Assembly: GCA_963977105.1 (NCBI GenBank)
Contig: CAXBNI010000005.1
Coordinates: 62,001 to 126,000 of the forward strand
DNA length: 64,000 bases
Direction of reading: 5' to 3'
From: UBA2705 sp963977105
GTDB lineage: Bacteria > Pseudomonadota > Alphaproteobacteria > Micavibrionales > Micavibrionaceae
Positions 40,774 through 50,938 of this stretch are shown here, one piece after another. A program made the position numbers and the translations under genes. Within the stretch, counting starts at the first letter, position 1. Each line of letters begins with the position of its first letter. The notes under the pieces are model-generated. The model saw only the letters and a list, made by a program, of their open reading frames with translations, had not been told where the DNA came from and did no database searches.

Positions 40774-42007
40774 CATAACGCTCCAAATGATCCAGTGGGC
40801 CATGCCCTGATAATGTCACCTTAGAGGAGAATATCTTGCGCGCTGCGCGTAGTACATCATCTGCAGTAACAGCATCCAATAACTTCATGCGGTCTTCAAT
40901 TTCCAGCACTTCATTATAGGTCAGTAAGAAGCTTGCCTGCGCATTATTACGACGCAAGACGGATTCTTCGCCCTTAAGCATCGACGCACGAAGGCGCGCT
41001 TTAGCCCGTTTAAGCTCTACATCACTAATCGAAAGCTGAATTTTGCCTAGCTCGTCGCATAGAACAGGCAAAAGCTCTGGCAATGATTTCGGATCAGTGC
41101 CCGCATAAATGCCAAAATGTCCATCATCATGAAACATCATATTGTAGCTGTAAATCGAATAAACAAGGCCGCGTTTTTCACGGATTTCTTGGAACAAACG
41201 CGAAGACATTCCGCCGCCAAGAATTTGCGAGAGTACTTTTACAGGGAAGTTCTCTTCGCTATACTGTGACATGCTTTGAAAGCCAACAATGATATGCGCC
41301 TGCTCGCCGTCTTTATGCGAGCGGCATTCACCGCCTGTATAATTGGCCTTCGCATAGGGCGCTTCTTTAGACTCAGGCAAGTGGATAAAGAGTTTTTCAA
41401 CCATCTCAACCACATCTTTATGCTTTGCATTGCCCGCAACAGAGATCACCATGTTATTGGGTGTGTATAAGCGCTCCACATAACCCATCAGAGATTCACG
41501 GCTCATTTTCTGAATGATCTCTGGCGTACCCAAAATCGGCGCGCCGAGTGTTTGATTTGCATAGGCGGCCTCTTGGTGAATATCAAAAATATGCTCATCA
41601 GGGCTATCTGCATACATACCAATCTCTTGAATAATCACCCCGCGTTCGCGTTCAATTTCGTCAGGAAGCATGGTAGAAAGCTGAATTTGCTCTGAGAGAA
41701 TATTTAGCGCAGCACCTAAGTCTTCTTTCATCAAATGGATGTAATATCCTGTCGTTTCACGACCCGTAAATGCATTGGTGCTGCCGCCTAAGTTTTCTAC
41801 CGATTCAGCAAGCTGCAGAGCATTAAAAGACTTTGTGCCTTTAAACAGCATATGTTCAACCATATGCGCCACGCCATTCTCTGCCATGTCTTCGTGGCGC
41901 GTACCGACGCCGCAATAGACTCCGACCGCCACTGTATGGACATGCGGAATTTCATCTGTAATGACGCGCAGGCCATTTTTTAGCGTTGTTAAATGTCTTG
42001 TTTTCAT
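40745..42007 (-). CDS. M16 family zinc peptidase (processing-peptidase-like)
   Basis: 420 residues, a single-unit M16B peptidase. The inverted zinc motif HMVEH lies in NGVAHMVEHMLFKGTKSF, with the downstream Glu in RERGVIIQEIGMYADSPDEH. The second half holds the inactive-half hallmark GGGMSSRLFQEIREKRGLVYS (Arg/Tyr pair). It resembles mitochondrial processing peptidase beta, and bacterial relatives degrade peptides. It lies 40 nt after thrC and overlaps the GNAT gene. Confidence 0.93.
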   Translation of the reverse strand: MKTRHLTTLKNGLRVITDEIPHVHTVAVGVYCGVGTRHEDMAENGVAHMVEHMLFKGTKSFNALQLAESVENLGGSTNAFTGRETTGYYIHLMKEDLGAALNILSEQIQLSTMLPDEIERERGVIIQEIGMYADSPDEHIFDIHQEAAYANQTLGAPILGTPEIIQKMSRESLMGYVERLYTPNNMVISVAGNAKHKDVVEMVEKLFIHLPESKEAPYAKANYTGGECRSHKDGEQAHIIVGFQSMSQYSEENFPVKVLSQILGGGMSSRLFQEIREKRGLVYSIYSYNMMFHDDGHFGIYAGTDPKSLPELLPVLCDELGKIQLSISDVELKRAKARLRASMLKGEESVLRRNNAQASFLLTYNEVLEIEDRMKLLDAVTADDVLRAARKIFSSKVTLSGHGPLDHLERYDDFTARMAA

Positions 42008-42047
42008 CTTCTTCTACTCTACTTTCATGATTAAGCACCCAATGTTT

Positions 42048-43469
42048 TTAACGGGGGCTTTTTGCTTTAATATAGCTTTGCAGCGCTGATAAATCATTAT
42101 CAAGCCGGTGCATATGTTCTTCTCTGTTCATCAAATCACTGACAAATTCAGGCAGCGCCGGATGCACCCCTGTTGCTTTCGCAACCGCGTCAGGGAATTT
42201 GGCGGGATGAGCACAGGCAAGCGCAACAACAGGTGTGTCCTTGCCCATTTTCGCGCGTGTCTGATACGCCGCGTTAAGGCCAATGGCGCTATGGGGATCC
42301 ATTAACAAATCAGCATCTTTATGAATTTGTGTGATAGTACTCAAGGTCTGCGCGTCACTTACCCTTGCCGCGTCAAACAAATGATGCGCTGAAGCCAAGT
42401 GACCCTTATTGACCTCAAAATGACCCTCAAGGCTAAAAGCTTCCATCACACTCTTAAGCTTCGCACTATCACGGCCAAATAATTCAAACAAATAGCGCTC
42501 AAAATTACTCGAGATTTGAATATCCATGGACGGCGCTAATGTCGGGTTTACGCCGTCCATTTCCATCTTTCCGCTTTCAAAGAAACGCGTCAGAATGTCA
42601 TTGCTGTTGGTTGCGACAATCAGTTTCTCAATCGGCAGCCCCATTTTCTTTGCAACATAGGCCGCAAGGATATTGCCAAAATTACCCGTTGGCACAACAA
42701 AGCTTAATGGGCGCTGGCAGCCACCAAGTGCGGCAGAGGCCACAAAATAATATACTGTCTGCGCAATAATTCGTGCCCAGTTAATCGAGTTCACGGCGGA
42801 TAAATTATGCGTTTTACGAAACTCATGGTCGTTAAATGACGCTTTGACCAAATTTTGACAATCGTCAAATGTGCCTTTAATCGCAATCGGGTGAACATTC
42901 GGCGCATTCACAGTCGTCATCTGTCGGCGCTGTACATCGGAAACGCGCCCATCAGGAAACAGAATAAACATATCAACGTTTTTACACGCAAGACAGCCTT
43001 CTATCGCGGCGGATCCCGTATCACCTGACGTCGCGCCGACTATGGTCACGCGCTCCCCACTATCTTCGAGCGCGGCATCAAATAAATGGCCGAGCAATTG
43101 TAACGCCACATCTTTAAAGGCCATGGTCGGCCCGTGGAACAGTTCAAGCGACCACAAATTGGGTACAAGCTGACGCAGCGGCGTTATCGCTTTATGATGA
43201 AAGCGAGTCTCCGCCGCGCCATATGTTTTTTCTAGAATAGATTTAAGGCGCTCGCCAGCAAAATGCTCATCAACAAACGGGCTAATTACATCATAGGCAA
43301 TTTCGGCATAGCTTTTGCCTGCCATGTCGGCCAACTGATCTTTTGACAATTGCGGCCAGCTATCGGGCATAAACAGACCGCCATCACTAGCGAGGCCAGA
43401 AAGCAGAATTTCTGAAAAACTTTTTCCGCTTTCTCCGCCGCGCGTTGAACTATATGTCATCATCGTCAT
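42048..43469 (-). CDS. thrC: Threonine synthase
   Basis: 473 residues, usual for the long proteobacterial ThrC that makes threonine from phosphohomoserine. PLP lysine in FHGPTMAFKDVALQLLGHLF; substrate region TSGDTGSAAIEGC; glycine-rich phosphate site VPTGNFGNILAAYVAKKMG. The start codon is one of three close ATGs (43469, 43463, 43460); AGAAGG upstream suits either of the first two. It precedes the M16 peptidase (40 nt) and follows an M32 peptidase gene by 8 nt, so three to four genes form one operon. Confidence 0.95.
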   Translation of the reverse strand: MTMMTYSSTRGGESGKSFSEILLSGLASDGGLFMPDSWPQLSKDQLADMAGKSYAEIAYDVISPFVDEHFAGERLKSILEKTYGAAETRFHHKAITPLRQLVPNLWSLELFHGPTMAFKDVALQLLGHLFDAALEDSGERVTIVGATSGDTGSAAIEGCLACKNVDMFILFPDGRVSDVQRRQMTTVNAPNVHPIAIKGTFDDCQNLVKASFNDHEFRKTHNLSAVNSINWARIIAQTVYYFVASAALGGCQRPLSFVVPTGNFGNILAAYVAKKMGLPIEKLIVATNSNDILTRFFESGKMEMDGVNPTLAPSMDIQISSNFERYLFELFGRDSAKLKSVMEAFSLEGHFEVNKGHLASAHHLFDAARVSDAQTLSTITQIHKDADLLMDPHSAIGLNAAYQTRAKMGKDTPVVALACAHPAKFPDAVAKATGVHPALPEFVSDLMNREEHMHRLDNDLSALQSYIKAKSPR

Positions 43470-43477
43470 ATAACCTT

Positions 43478-45055
43478 CTAAATTTTGATCTCTTCGCGCA
43501 AATAACGCTCGCGCAGATGCGCCATTAGGAATTCTGGTGATGCTTCTTTACCCGTAATATCACGCATTAATTCATGCTGGCCCATCAGGCGACCACGTGA
43601 ATGTACATATTTATTAAGCCACGCCGTAATCGAACTAAAATCACCACGGCGAATTAAGTTATAAAAATCAGGCAAGTCTTGGCGCATCGTTTGATAAAAC
43701 TGCGTCGCGAGCATATGGCCAATTGTGTAAGACGGGAAATAACCAAATTTCGCAACAAACCAATGCACATCTTGCAAAATACCTTCGCCATGGTCCTGTG
43801 GCGACACGCCAAGCAGCTCATAGGAGCTTTCCGTCCAAAGCTCTGGCAATTGATCAACCTCGATCCGCCCCTCAATCAAATCACGCTCTAAACGATAGCG
43901 TAGCAGAATATGCAAGAAATACGTCACCTCATCCGCACGTTTACGGTCCACCGTTGGGCGCACATGCGTTTTAATCGCGCATAAATTCTCAGGGTGCAAA
44001 GTCGGGTCATGCATCGCCTGAAACAAGCCTTCCAGACGCGGCGAGAGGAATTCAAAAAATTCTTCGGTGCGCCCGATAAGCATTTCAACAAGCAGCGCTT
44101 GCGATTCCTGCATTGCCGAGCCAAGGTCAGCCGCGACAGGTTGGTAGCGCCATGACTTACGTGGCAAGCCCTGAATATACAGGCCGTGCCCCGCTTCATG
44201 CATCACGCTTTTTAATGAATCAAGGAAGTTTGATGTATCTACGTTTTTAATCACAAGGCGCGTATCATCGGGCGTGCCGCCCTCAACAGGATTATGACCC
44301 GTTTGATAAAGCCCGCCGCGTTCAAAGTCAAAACCAAACAGCCCGAGCATTTCTTCATTGAGCCACATTTGCGAGTCAACGGGATAAACATCCGCGAGCT
44401 GTATCGGTTCAGGTTTTTGCGCCTGAAACGCCATGACTTCGGGTATCAACCCTTTAATGCTACCCTCCAATTGATTGAACCATTTATCAATCGTTGAATG
44501 GCTATAGCCTGGGCAATAATCTTGCAGCAGCGCGTCATACAAGTCTTCACCGCCGCGTGCCTTTAATTTCTTTTCTGCAATACGGCGCTCTACGTCGACA
44601 ACGTTGCGTAAATGAGCCCGCGCGCTATCCCAATCATGATTTTCAAGCGCATTACGGTGACAGCGCCGCCCTTCATTTGCAACTTTGGCGTTATGCTCCA
44701 TCAAATCATCGTCAATTAAGCTGTGTTCTTCATAGACAGATGACATCGCCCGTAAGTTAGCGCGATCCCAATCATCCCAATCCGTACTATGGTTATCTTC
44801 ATGGATCAGCGCTTTATCAAGCAAGCGCCGCACATCTTTATTGATGATATCTTGGTGAACACGCTTATATAGATAAGCGATTTGGTTGAGGCGCGAGCGA
44901 TACGCGCCGTCAGGCATTGCCGTCAAAAAATCACGGCCGAGGATTTCACCAATCGCTTCTAGACGCCCAACATCACGAAAACGCCGCTTTAAATCCGTAT
45001 AGGCATTACAAGGATGCAGCTGTTCTTGCTTCGTCGATTCAATTGTCATTAACAT
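43478..45055 (-). CDS. M32 family metallocarboxypeptidase
   Basis: 525 residues. The M32 active-site motif HEAGH is in SVMHEAGHGLYIQGLPRKSW; the further ligand Glu is in MQESQALLVEMLIGR. Conserved HVRPTVDRKRADEVTYFLHI and YTIGHMLATQFYQ follow. Length fits the family (about 500). It removes C-terminal residues from peptides in the cytoplasm. Two possible starts 6 nt apart (MLM, MTI). 8 nt upstream of thrC. Confidence 0.93.
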   Translation of the reverse strand: MLMTIESTKQEQLHPCNAYTDLKRRFRDVGRLEAIGEILGRDFLTAMPDGAYRSRLNQIAYLYKRVHQDIINKDVRRLLDKALIHEDNHSTDWDDWDRANLRAMSSVYEEHSLIDDDLMEHNAKVANEGRRCHRNALENHDWDSARAHLRNVVDVERRIAEKKLKARGGEDLYDALLQDYCPGYSHSTIDKWFNQLEGSIKGLIPEVMAFQAQKPEPIQLADVYPVDSQMWLNEEMLGLFGFDFERGGLYQTGHNPVEGGTPDDTRLVIKNVDTSNFLDSLKSVMHEAGHGLYIQGLPRKSWRYQPVAADLGSAMQESQALLVEMLIGRTEEFFEFLSPRLEGLFQAMHDPTLHPENLCAIKTHVRPTVDRKRADEVTYFLHILLRYRLERDLIEGRIEVDQLPELWTESSYELLGVSPQDHGEGILQDVHWFVAKFGYFPSYTIGHMLATQFYQTMRQDLPDFYNLIRRGDFSSITAWLNKYVHSRGRLMGQHELMRDITGKEASPEFLMAHLRERYLREEIKI

Positions 45056-45162
45056 ATACTTTATAAGATCCGTGAAGAATTCACACTAGCACCTATTATA
45101 GGCGGGAATGCTAAAAAGTCTACACTAAGCCGATCAAATATATCGTTAAAACGATAACAATA

Positions 45163-45621
45163 TTAAGGCTTCAGGGCGATTTTGAGGTCAACATATTCAT
45201 ACATCGCAGGAATTTCCGCGACAACGGCATAAAAACGGATGCTTTCATCATAACCAATGCGCGCATCTTCAACCATAATCCCTTTATCATCCAAGGCCGC
45301 AACCAAGCTTTGATATTCAGGGTGGGCTAGTATCGCATTTTCTTCGCCTTCACAAGGAAAGAACTTACGCGGCGGCTTATTTCTAAAAGCGGCATTACAG
45401 GCGCGCAGCAAGTTTGACGGGCCATATTTGCACATCGCGCGCGGCTCGAAATACACACGGTAAGGCGTGTCATTATACATTGCGTCCACCAGCCCGTCAG
45501 TATCTGTGGCCGCCTGATCAAATGCTTTTTGCAAACATGCTGTTTTATATTTTTCAAATTTTTTGTTTTGTGCCTGCGTGTCTTGCTCGCGCTGCTCTAA
45601 TGCTCTTTTTACATTACTCAT
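45163..45621 (-). CDS. Small cytoplasmic protein of unknown function
   Basis: 152 residues, no signal or membrane helix. Basic N-terminal helix, then four cysteines (KTACLQKAF, RAMCKYG, LLRACNAAF, FFPCEGEE). No metal motif spacing that I recognise. Start supported by GGGGAGAG about 7 nt upstream. Stands alone between the M32 peptidase and panB, same strand. Confidence 0.6.
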   Translation of the reverse strand: MSNVKRALEQREQDTQAQNKKFEKYKTACLQKAFDQAATDTDGLVDAMYNDTPYRVYFEPRAMCKYGPSNLLRACNAAFRNKPPRKFFPCEGEENAILAHPEYQSLVAALDDKGIMVEDARIGYDESIRFYAVVAEIPAMYEYVDLKIALKP

Positions 45622-45717
45622 GTCTTCTCTCCCCTTATGTATTATGGAAGATGTTTTAGCATGTTAAACCGACGCACACAAGCAATAACGCACCGCGCCA
45701 ATTGCCCACAGCGCTCG

Positions 45718-46533
45718 CTAAGACATATTTTTGTATACATTTACATCACCGGGAAAGCGCCTTGCACGCACGTCCCCTGCGTATAATGCCGCCGCCGCGT
45801 CAATGTTTTGCGCTAATTGTGCATATTGTTTGACGAATTTTGGCACATGGTCGGTGAACAGGCCAAGCATGTCGTCACTAACTAAAATTTGGCCATCGCA
45901 GGCCGCAGACGCGCCAATACCAATTGTTGGTACAGACACAGCATCAACAATTTTATTTGCAGCGCCCTCAATTGTGCCTTCAATCACAATCGCAATCACA
46001 CCAGTTTTTTCAATGGAGAGAGCATCAGCCACTAAAGATAATGCTTCATGATCAGATTTACCCTTAACTTTATAACCGCCTTCCTTTACAACGCTTTGCG
46101 GTTTTAGGCCAATATGCGCGACTGTTGGAATAGATGCCGCAGCAAGCGCCTGATATATAGCAATAAGCTCAGCGCCGCCTTCAATTTTAATCGCGCCACA
46201 GCCTGTCTCATCGATCACGCGCCGCGCGTTTTCTACGGCCAAGGTCGCATCAGTTTCATAACTGCCATAGGGCATATCCACCACAACAAAAGCATGGCGC
46301 GACCCCCGCATTACAGCTTTACCGTGGTTAATCATCATCTCAAGCGTGACTCCTAAAGTATTCTCCATACCATAGACCACCATACCAAGTGAATCGCCGA
46401 CCAAAAGTAGATCGCAATGCCGGTCAAGTGCTTTGGCTACAGGCGCCGTATAAGCGGTTAAGCAAACAAGCGGCTCATGCCTTTGTGGCGCGCTCATAAT
46501 ATATTCCTTACTTAAACGTGAAGCAGCATTCAT
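45718..46533 (-). CDS. panB: 3-methyl-2-oxobutanoate hydroxymethyltransferase
   Basis: 271 residues, normal for PanB, first step of pantothenate synthesis. Signature LLLVGDSLGMVVYGMENTLG holds metal ligand Asp; DMPYGSYE the second; AVKIEGG-type GCGAIKIEGGAELI and PTVAHIGLKPQSV follow. IVIEGT and PTIGIGASAACDGQILV are typical. No panC adjacent. It is a stand-alone gene on the minus strand. Confidence 0.95.
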   Translation of the reverse strand: MNAASRLSKEYIMSAPQRHEPLVCLTAYTAPVAKALDRHCDLLLVGDSLGMVVYGMENTLGVTLEMMINHGKAVMRGSRHAFVVVDMPYGSYETDATLAVENARRVIDETGCGAIKIEGGAELIAIYQALAAASIPTVAHIGLKPQSVVKEGGYKVKGKSDHEALSLVADALSIEKTGVIAIVIEGTIEGAANKIVDAVSVPTIGIGASAACDGQILVSDDMLGLFTDHVPKFVKQYAQLAQNIDAAAALYAGDVRARRFPGDVNVYKNMS

Positions 46534-46635
46534 AAAACTATCCTTTATTGATTATAGATAATTGTAATGGTTTGTATGTCCAATATAGAACCGCAATCAG
46601 ACAGAAATCAAGTCGCGCGCAGGCCCTAAAACAAG

Positions 46636-47367
46636 TTACATATTGCGACCATTGCGCATTGCGTAAAAACTCGCAAGTCTAGGTGTTGCTGGCAGCTTGG
46701 ATACAGGGCTGCTATGCCAGCGCGCCTCAAGTGTGGGGCTATCAACAACATCCGGATGGTCTGTGCCTTTGATGAAACATAAATGCGTGGGGTTTGCTTC
46801 AACAACATCTTGAGAGCGCACAATAACCTCACCCGACTTAAATGCACTTTCTTTTATGCCGGTATAATCTTTTAAATATAGCAGCGTGCCGCTCTGCCCC
46901 AATAACGTCGCAACCATATGGCTGTCACATTCATCAATATGCGGAATAGCCGTCCGCATCACGCTGCGCCGCGTTGGAACATAACGTTGGACATCAATAA
47001 ACGCCCCCACGCCAACAACCTCAGTAAAAATATCAGCTAAACAGTCTTCTTTACTTTTGATATCAAGGATTAAATCTTGCTGCGCGGGTCGGAGCAATTT
47101 GAAGTCATGACGCTCCTCTGGCCGCAATAAATTCAAATATGATTTACACGCATCGACCTCGCCTGCATCAAGATACGCACATGCATAATCAAACGCATGC
47201 GCCAATGGCGACAATAACAAAACTGTATTCACGCTCGCATTATCATATGCACGCGCCGCGCTCTCAACATCAGAAGCGACAGCAATACGGTTATCTATAG
47301 ATGATGTAAGATATGACCCCAAATAATTTCTTTCTTTAAAAAATATATGTGAGCAACATAAATACAC
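46636..47367 (-). CDS. DUF1826-like protein (tentative)
   Basis: 243 residues. The C-terminal half reads RTAIPHIDECDSHMVATLLG, then GTLLYLKDYTG, SQDVVEANPTHLCFIKG and ARWHSSPVSKLPATPRLASF; this pattern (H-x-D near the start and a late H) is reminiscent of DUF1826 and of 2-oxoglutarate/Fe(II) dioxygenase folds. The N-terminal half is helical, with several cysteines. The ORF start MYLCCSHIFF is doubtful; a non-ATG or later start is possible. Divergence from known members is enough that I hold the name loosely. Confidence 0.5.
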   Translation of the reverse strand: MYLCCSHIFFKERNYLGSYLTSSIDNRIAVASDVESAARAYDNASVNTVLLLSPLAHAFDYACAYLDAGEVDACKSYLNLLRPEERHDFKLLRPAQQDLILDIKSKEDCLADIFTEVVGVGAFIDVQRYVPTRRSVMRTAIPHIDECDSHMVATLLGQSGTLLYLKDYTGIKESAFKSGEVIVRSQDVVEANPTHLCFIKGTDHPDVVDSPTLEARWHSSPVSKLPATPRLASFYAMRNGRNM

Positions 47368-47436
47368 AGTCAGGAATATGCAAATAAATTATTTTGTGCA
47401 ACGCATGGCATACAAAACGCTTCTGCGCAGGTCAGA

Positions 47437-48534
47437 CTAAGCACATTCTACGGATATACCCCACGCGGCAAGTACACGGTTATTTTGTTCCGGCAATCCT
47501 AAAGTCACGCGAATAGCGCGCGGGATTTGTGCAGACATATCGCGTAATATAATGCCGTTCTGCGTAGCAAGTGCCATCATTTTAGCGGGGTCCTTCACTT
47601 GCACCAACAAAAAGTTTGTTGCCGAAGGCCAGACGCGCTCAACATCCATACTTGCATTCAGTGCCATACTCATACGCTCGCGTTCTTCTATAATAAGGTT
47701 ACGAATGTTTTTAAGCTGCTCTTGGTTTTCAGGCATCAATGCGCGCTGCACCGCATCCATTGCAGGTCGGGTCATTGGGTAAGGCGGCAGCACTTTACGG
47801 AGCATTTCAATCACCGGCTTCGCGCCAATAGCGCAGCCTAAACGCGCCCCTGCCATTGCGCGCGCTTTTGATAAAGTCCGCAGCAGTATAAGCTGCGGGT
47901 TAAACGGCAAAAGCTGCATTAATTTTTGCTCGTCGCAATATTCAATATACGCTTCATCAACAACAATAATCGCATTGCTTTTTTGAATCACATCAACCAA
48001 AGCCTTTGGATCAATTCGTGCCCCTGTCGGGTTGTTGGGTGAGCATAAAAACACAACTTTGACATGCGTTCCCGCCTGAACATGGCGCAAAACTTCATCT
48101 GTATTTAATGAAAAGTCATAAGGGTCAAGCGGCACAGAAATGACCCGCGTTGCATTGACGGCTGCATATTGTGCATACATGCCGAAAGTCGGCGGTGTGT
48201 GCAATATCGAGTCACCCCCAGCTGGCTGACAGAACGTACGGATAATCACGTCAATCGCTTCATCAGAGCCACGTGACATCATAATATTATCTGGCTCAAC
48301 GCCATAAATTTTTGCTAAACGCTCCAGTACAACAGGGGGCTGCTGCGAGTCATAACGGTTCAAATGCACGCTACCTTGAAACGGCTCCACAGGCGATTCA
48401 TTTGCATCTAGGTACAGCGTTTCCACGCCGCCTTGTGCATTGCTATCACTCGCCAATGAACGCGCAGAGCTATAAGCCTTTAAAGCGCGTATATCAGGGC
48501 GTACTAGTCCTAAAACATCATCAATATTCATCAA
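47437..48534 (-). CDS. hisC: Histidinol-phosphate aminotransferase
   Basis: 365 residues, the usual length of HisC. ETLYLDANESPVEPFQG and MMSRGSDEAIDVIIRTF, then LCSPNNPTGARID and VVDEAYIEYCD, with PLP lysine in LLRTLSKARAMAGARLG. RVTLG near the C-terminus gives the substrate phosphate arginine. It converts histidinol phosphate and 2-oxoglutarate in histidine synthesis, and can also act in aromatic amino-acid synthesis. Not in a his operon here. Separated from the fadE-like gene by a terminator. Confidence 0.92.
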   Translation of the reverse strand: MMNIDDVLGLVRPDIRALKAYSSARSLASDSNAQGGVETLYLDANESPVEPFQGSVHLNRYDSQQPPVVLERLAKIYGVEPDNIMMSRGSDEAIDVIIRTFCQPAGGDSILHTPPTFGMYAQYAAVNATRVISVPLDPYDFSLNTDEVLRHVQAGTHVKVVFLCSPNNPTGARIDPKALVDVIQKSNAIIVVDEAYIEYCDEQKLMQLLPFNPQLILLRTLSKARAMAGARLGCAIGAKPVIEMLRKVLPPYPMTRPAMDAVQRALMPENQEQLKNIRNLIIEERERMSMALNASMDVERVWPSATNFLLVQVKDPAKMMALATQNGIILRDMSAQIPRAIRVTLGLPEQNNRVLAAWGISVECA

Positions 48535-48642
48535 AAGTCATCCTAAGTTAAATAAGGGTCATATATGGCTGCAGAGCGATAAAAAATCACTGCGCAAAAT
48601 ATAACACAGATAAGAAAAATGAAAAACAAAAGCCTAAAACAA

Positions 48643-48670
48643 TAAAGCCCGCATAAAAATACGGGCTTTA
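48643..48670 (-). terminator. Rho-independent terminator after the acyl-CoA dehydrogenase gene
   Basis: TAAAGCCCG pairs with CGGGCTTTA (9-bp stem); read leftwards it is followed by a T-rich tract (TTGTTTTAGG). It lies 31 nt after the fadE-like stop. Confidence 0.85.
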
Positions 48671-48700
48671 AGAATTATTCAATATCCACGGTGGCTACGC

Positions 48701-50938
48701 TTAACGCATAATTGGTGCGCCGTTATAATCATCATTGCTAAACTCATCGACGTTAACGACGCGCATACGTGCTTCATAAACCTCTAACAATGACTTTGCT
48801 TCGTCATCACTGAGCTCGCCGAGCGTCACCGCATTGGCAACGCGGTCAGCAAATTGTTCGCTTGGCTTAAGGCCGGATTGCTTGTCTGCTTTATGCAGCT
48901 TCGCTTCTAAGCCTTGCGCCGCAATTGACCCTTCAAATGCAAATTTAAGATCCGCAACTGGGCCACCAGCCTCTTTAGCGAAATACATTTCCTCAGTTAG
49001 AAGGGCAAGCGATTCGCCGTTTTGGCTCAGTACCTTTGTGATCTCGTCTTCTAGGCGCCCTGATGGTTTTTTATGGCGGTGGCCAAAAGTACCAGACATT
49101 ATTTTAAGCGGGATGCGTAAAAATGAAGATAATGGGTATGTGTCTTTTTGCAGCACATCATGCAAGGCTTCATTTGCTTTGTTGAGGCTATCTTCAATCG
49201 CGTAACGCACCATCGGCAATTCCGCAGGATTCGCGCCGCGTTTCTCATACTGGCGAATAACCGCAGACGCAATATAAAGATGAGATAATGTGTCACCAAA
49301 TTTCGCTGAAACGCGCTCCGCAAACTTAAGCTTCGCCCCTAAAATAGACGACGTTGGGTTTGCAACCGCATTAAATGATGCACTGACCTGATCAATACGA
49401 TGCGCATATTCACGCATTTCTTTGCTCAAATTTGACTTTGGCGATGTTAAGCGCTTCAAGCCCAAATTAACAAACACGCTGCGCCCAAGACTAACGAACT
49501 GAGAAGCAACAAGTTTCAAGCCGATCCACGTTGCCTTGAGTGTTTTTTCTTCCTGTACAGCTTGCTGCATTGGCTGAAAATAAGGGTGCAGGCGGTAACT
49601 GCCTTGACCGAATATCAACATATTACGTGTCAGCACATTTGCGCCTTCTACTGTAATTGCAACAGGAATACCAATATAAGCAGATTGTGTGTAATTAGCT
49701 GGGCCAGAGATAATCGCTTTACCCGCCTGAATATCCATACCATTAGTGACCGTTTGACGGCCCATTTCAGTCGCATGGTATTTCGCGATCGCTGATGGAA
49801 TAGCAGGCTTTTCACCGCTATCAACCAATTCAAGCGTTGTGTCTTTCAATGCGCGCGTTGCATAAGTCATACCTGCTTGCTGCGCAATCTTCTCCGATAC
49901 GCCTTGGAAGTTCTTAATTGGCGTGCCAAACTGTTGACGCACCGTGGAATAAGCCGTTGTCGTGTATGTTTGGTACTGACCGGCAGCTGATCCAAGTGAC
50001 GGCAGCGAATTGGCGCGACCTTCAGAAAGGCACTCCACCAACATCCGCCAGCCTTTACCTGCATTTTCAGGACCGCCAACAATTGAATCAAGCGGGACAA
50101 ATACGTCTTTACCGCGCGTTGTACCGTTCATAAACGCCATGTTCATCGGACGGTGACGGTTGCCGATTTCAACGCCTTCAGTTGAGGTCGGAATAAGAGA
50201 GACTGTAATCCCCGGCTTCTCGCCTTGACCCAATAAATTCTCAGGGTCTTCCAAATGATAGGCAAGGCCCAGTACGCTGGCCACTGGGGCAAGTGTAATA
50301 TAACGCTTATCCCATGTGAGGCTAACGCCAATATCGCCCGTTTCAGGGTCTTTCATTACAATGCCCTTAGCCTGAATATTACCCGCATCTGAACCTGCAT
50401 TTGGTTCAGTCAGCGCGAAACATGGTACATCTTTACCAACGGCGAGTGATGCCAAATAACGATCTTTTTGTTCTTGCGTACCATAATGTGAGAGCAGTTC
50501 ACCGGGGCCTAATGAGTTTGGCACCATAACCGTAACGGCAGCTGTCCAGCTGCGCGTTGCAATTTTGGATACAACCGCAGAGCGCGCACGCGCTGAAAAG
50601 CCACGTCCACCATATTCAGGCGCAATAAGCATGCCCAAAAAGCCTTTATCTTTAATATACTGCCAAACGTCAGCAGGAAGGTCACCTGCTTGCTCTATTT
50701 CAAAATCATTAAGCATTTCGCAAAGCTCTTCGGTTTCATTTTCAATGAAAGAACGCTCTGCTGGCGTTAGGTCTTCGGGTTTGTAGCCATTGATAATCGC
50801 ACCCCAATTTGGCGCGCCATTATAAAGCGATCCTTCAATATCACTTGTCGTGCCCGCATCAAGGGCCTCTTGCTCTGTTTTAGAAACAGGCGGCATTAAA
50901 CTTTTAAGTTTGTTAAGATACAAGCTTCGAATGGACAT
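48701..50938 (-). CDS. Acyl-CoA dehydrogenase, FadE type
   Basis: 745 residues, in the size class of the long FadE-type dehydrogenases (E. coli about 814). Flavin-binding part: CFALTEPNAGSDAGNIQAKG, then an AKGWRMLVECLSEGRANSLP-like segment. Catalytic region with GVSEKIAQQAGMTYATR and the extra C-terminal domain of FadE (residues about 450-745). It performs the first oxidation of fatty-acid beta-oxidation at the membrane. No other fad genes nearby. Its 334-nt upstream region is shared with the divergent ftsH. Confidence 0.9.
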   Translation of the reverse strand: MSIRSLYLNKLKSLMPPVSKTEQEALDAGTTSDIEGSLYNGAPNWGAIINGYKPEDLTPAERSFIENETEELCEMLNDFEIEQAGDLPADVWQYIKDKGFLGMLIAPEYGGRGFSARARSAVVSKIATRSWTAAVTVMVPNSLGPGELLSHYGTQEQKDRYLASLAVGKDVPCFALTEPNAGSDAGNIQAKGIVMKDPETGDIGVSLTWDKRYITLAPVASVLGLAYHLEDPENLLGQGEKPGITVSLIPTSTEGVEIGNRHRPMNMAFMNGTTRGKDVFVPLDSIVGGPENAGKGWRMLVECLSEGRANSLPSLGSAAGQYQTYTTTAYSTVRQQFGTPIKNFQGVSEKIAQQAGMTYATRALKDTTLELVDSGEKPAIPSAIAKYHATEMGRQTVTNGMDIQAGKAIISGPANYTQSAYIGIPVAITVEGANVLTRNMLIFGQGSYRLHPYFQPMQQAVQEEKTLKATWIGLKLVASQFVSLGRSVFVNLGLKRLTSPKSNLSKEMREYAHRIDQVSASFNAVANPTSSILGAKLKFAERVSAKFGDTLSHLYIASAVIRQYEKRGANPAELPMVRYAIEDSLNKANEALHDVLQKDTYPLSSFLRIPLKIMSGTFGHRHKKPSGRLEDEITKVLSQNGESLALLTEEMYFAKEAGGPVADLKFAFEGSIAAQGLEAKLHKADKQSGLKPSEQFADRVANAVTLGELSDDEAKSLLEVYEARMRVVNVDEFSNDDYNGAPIMR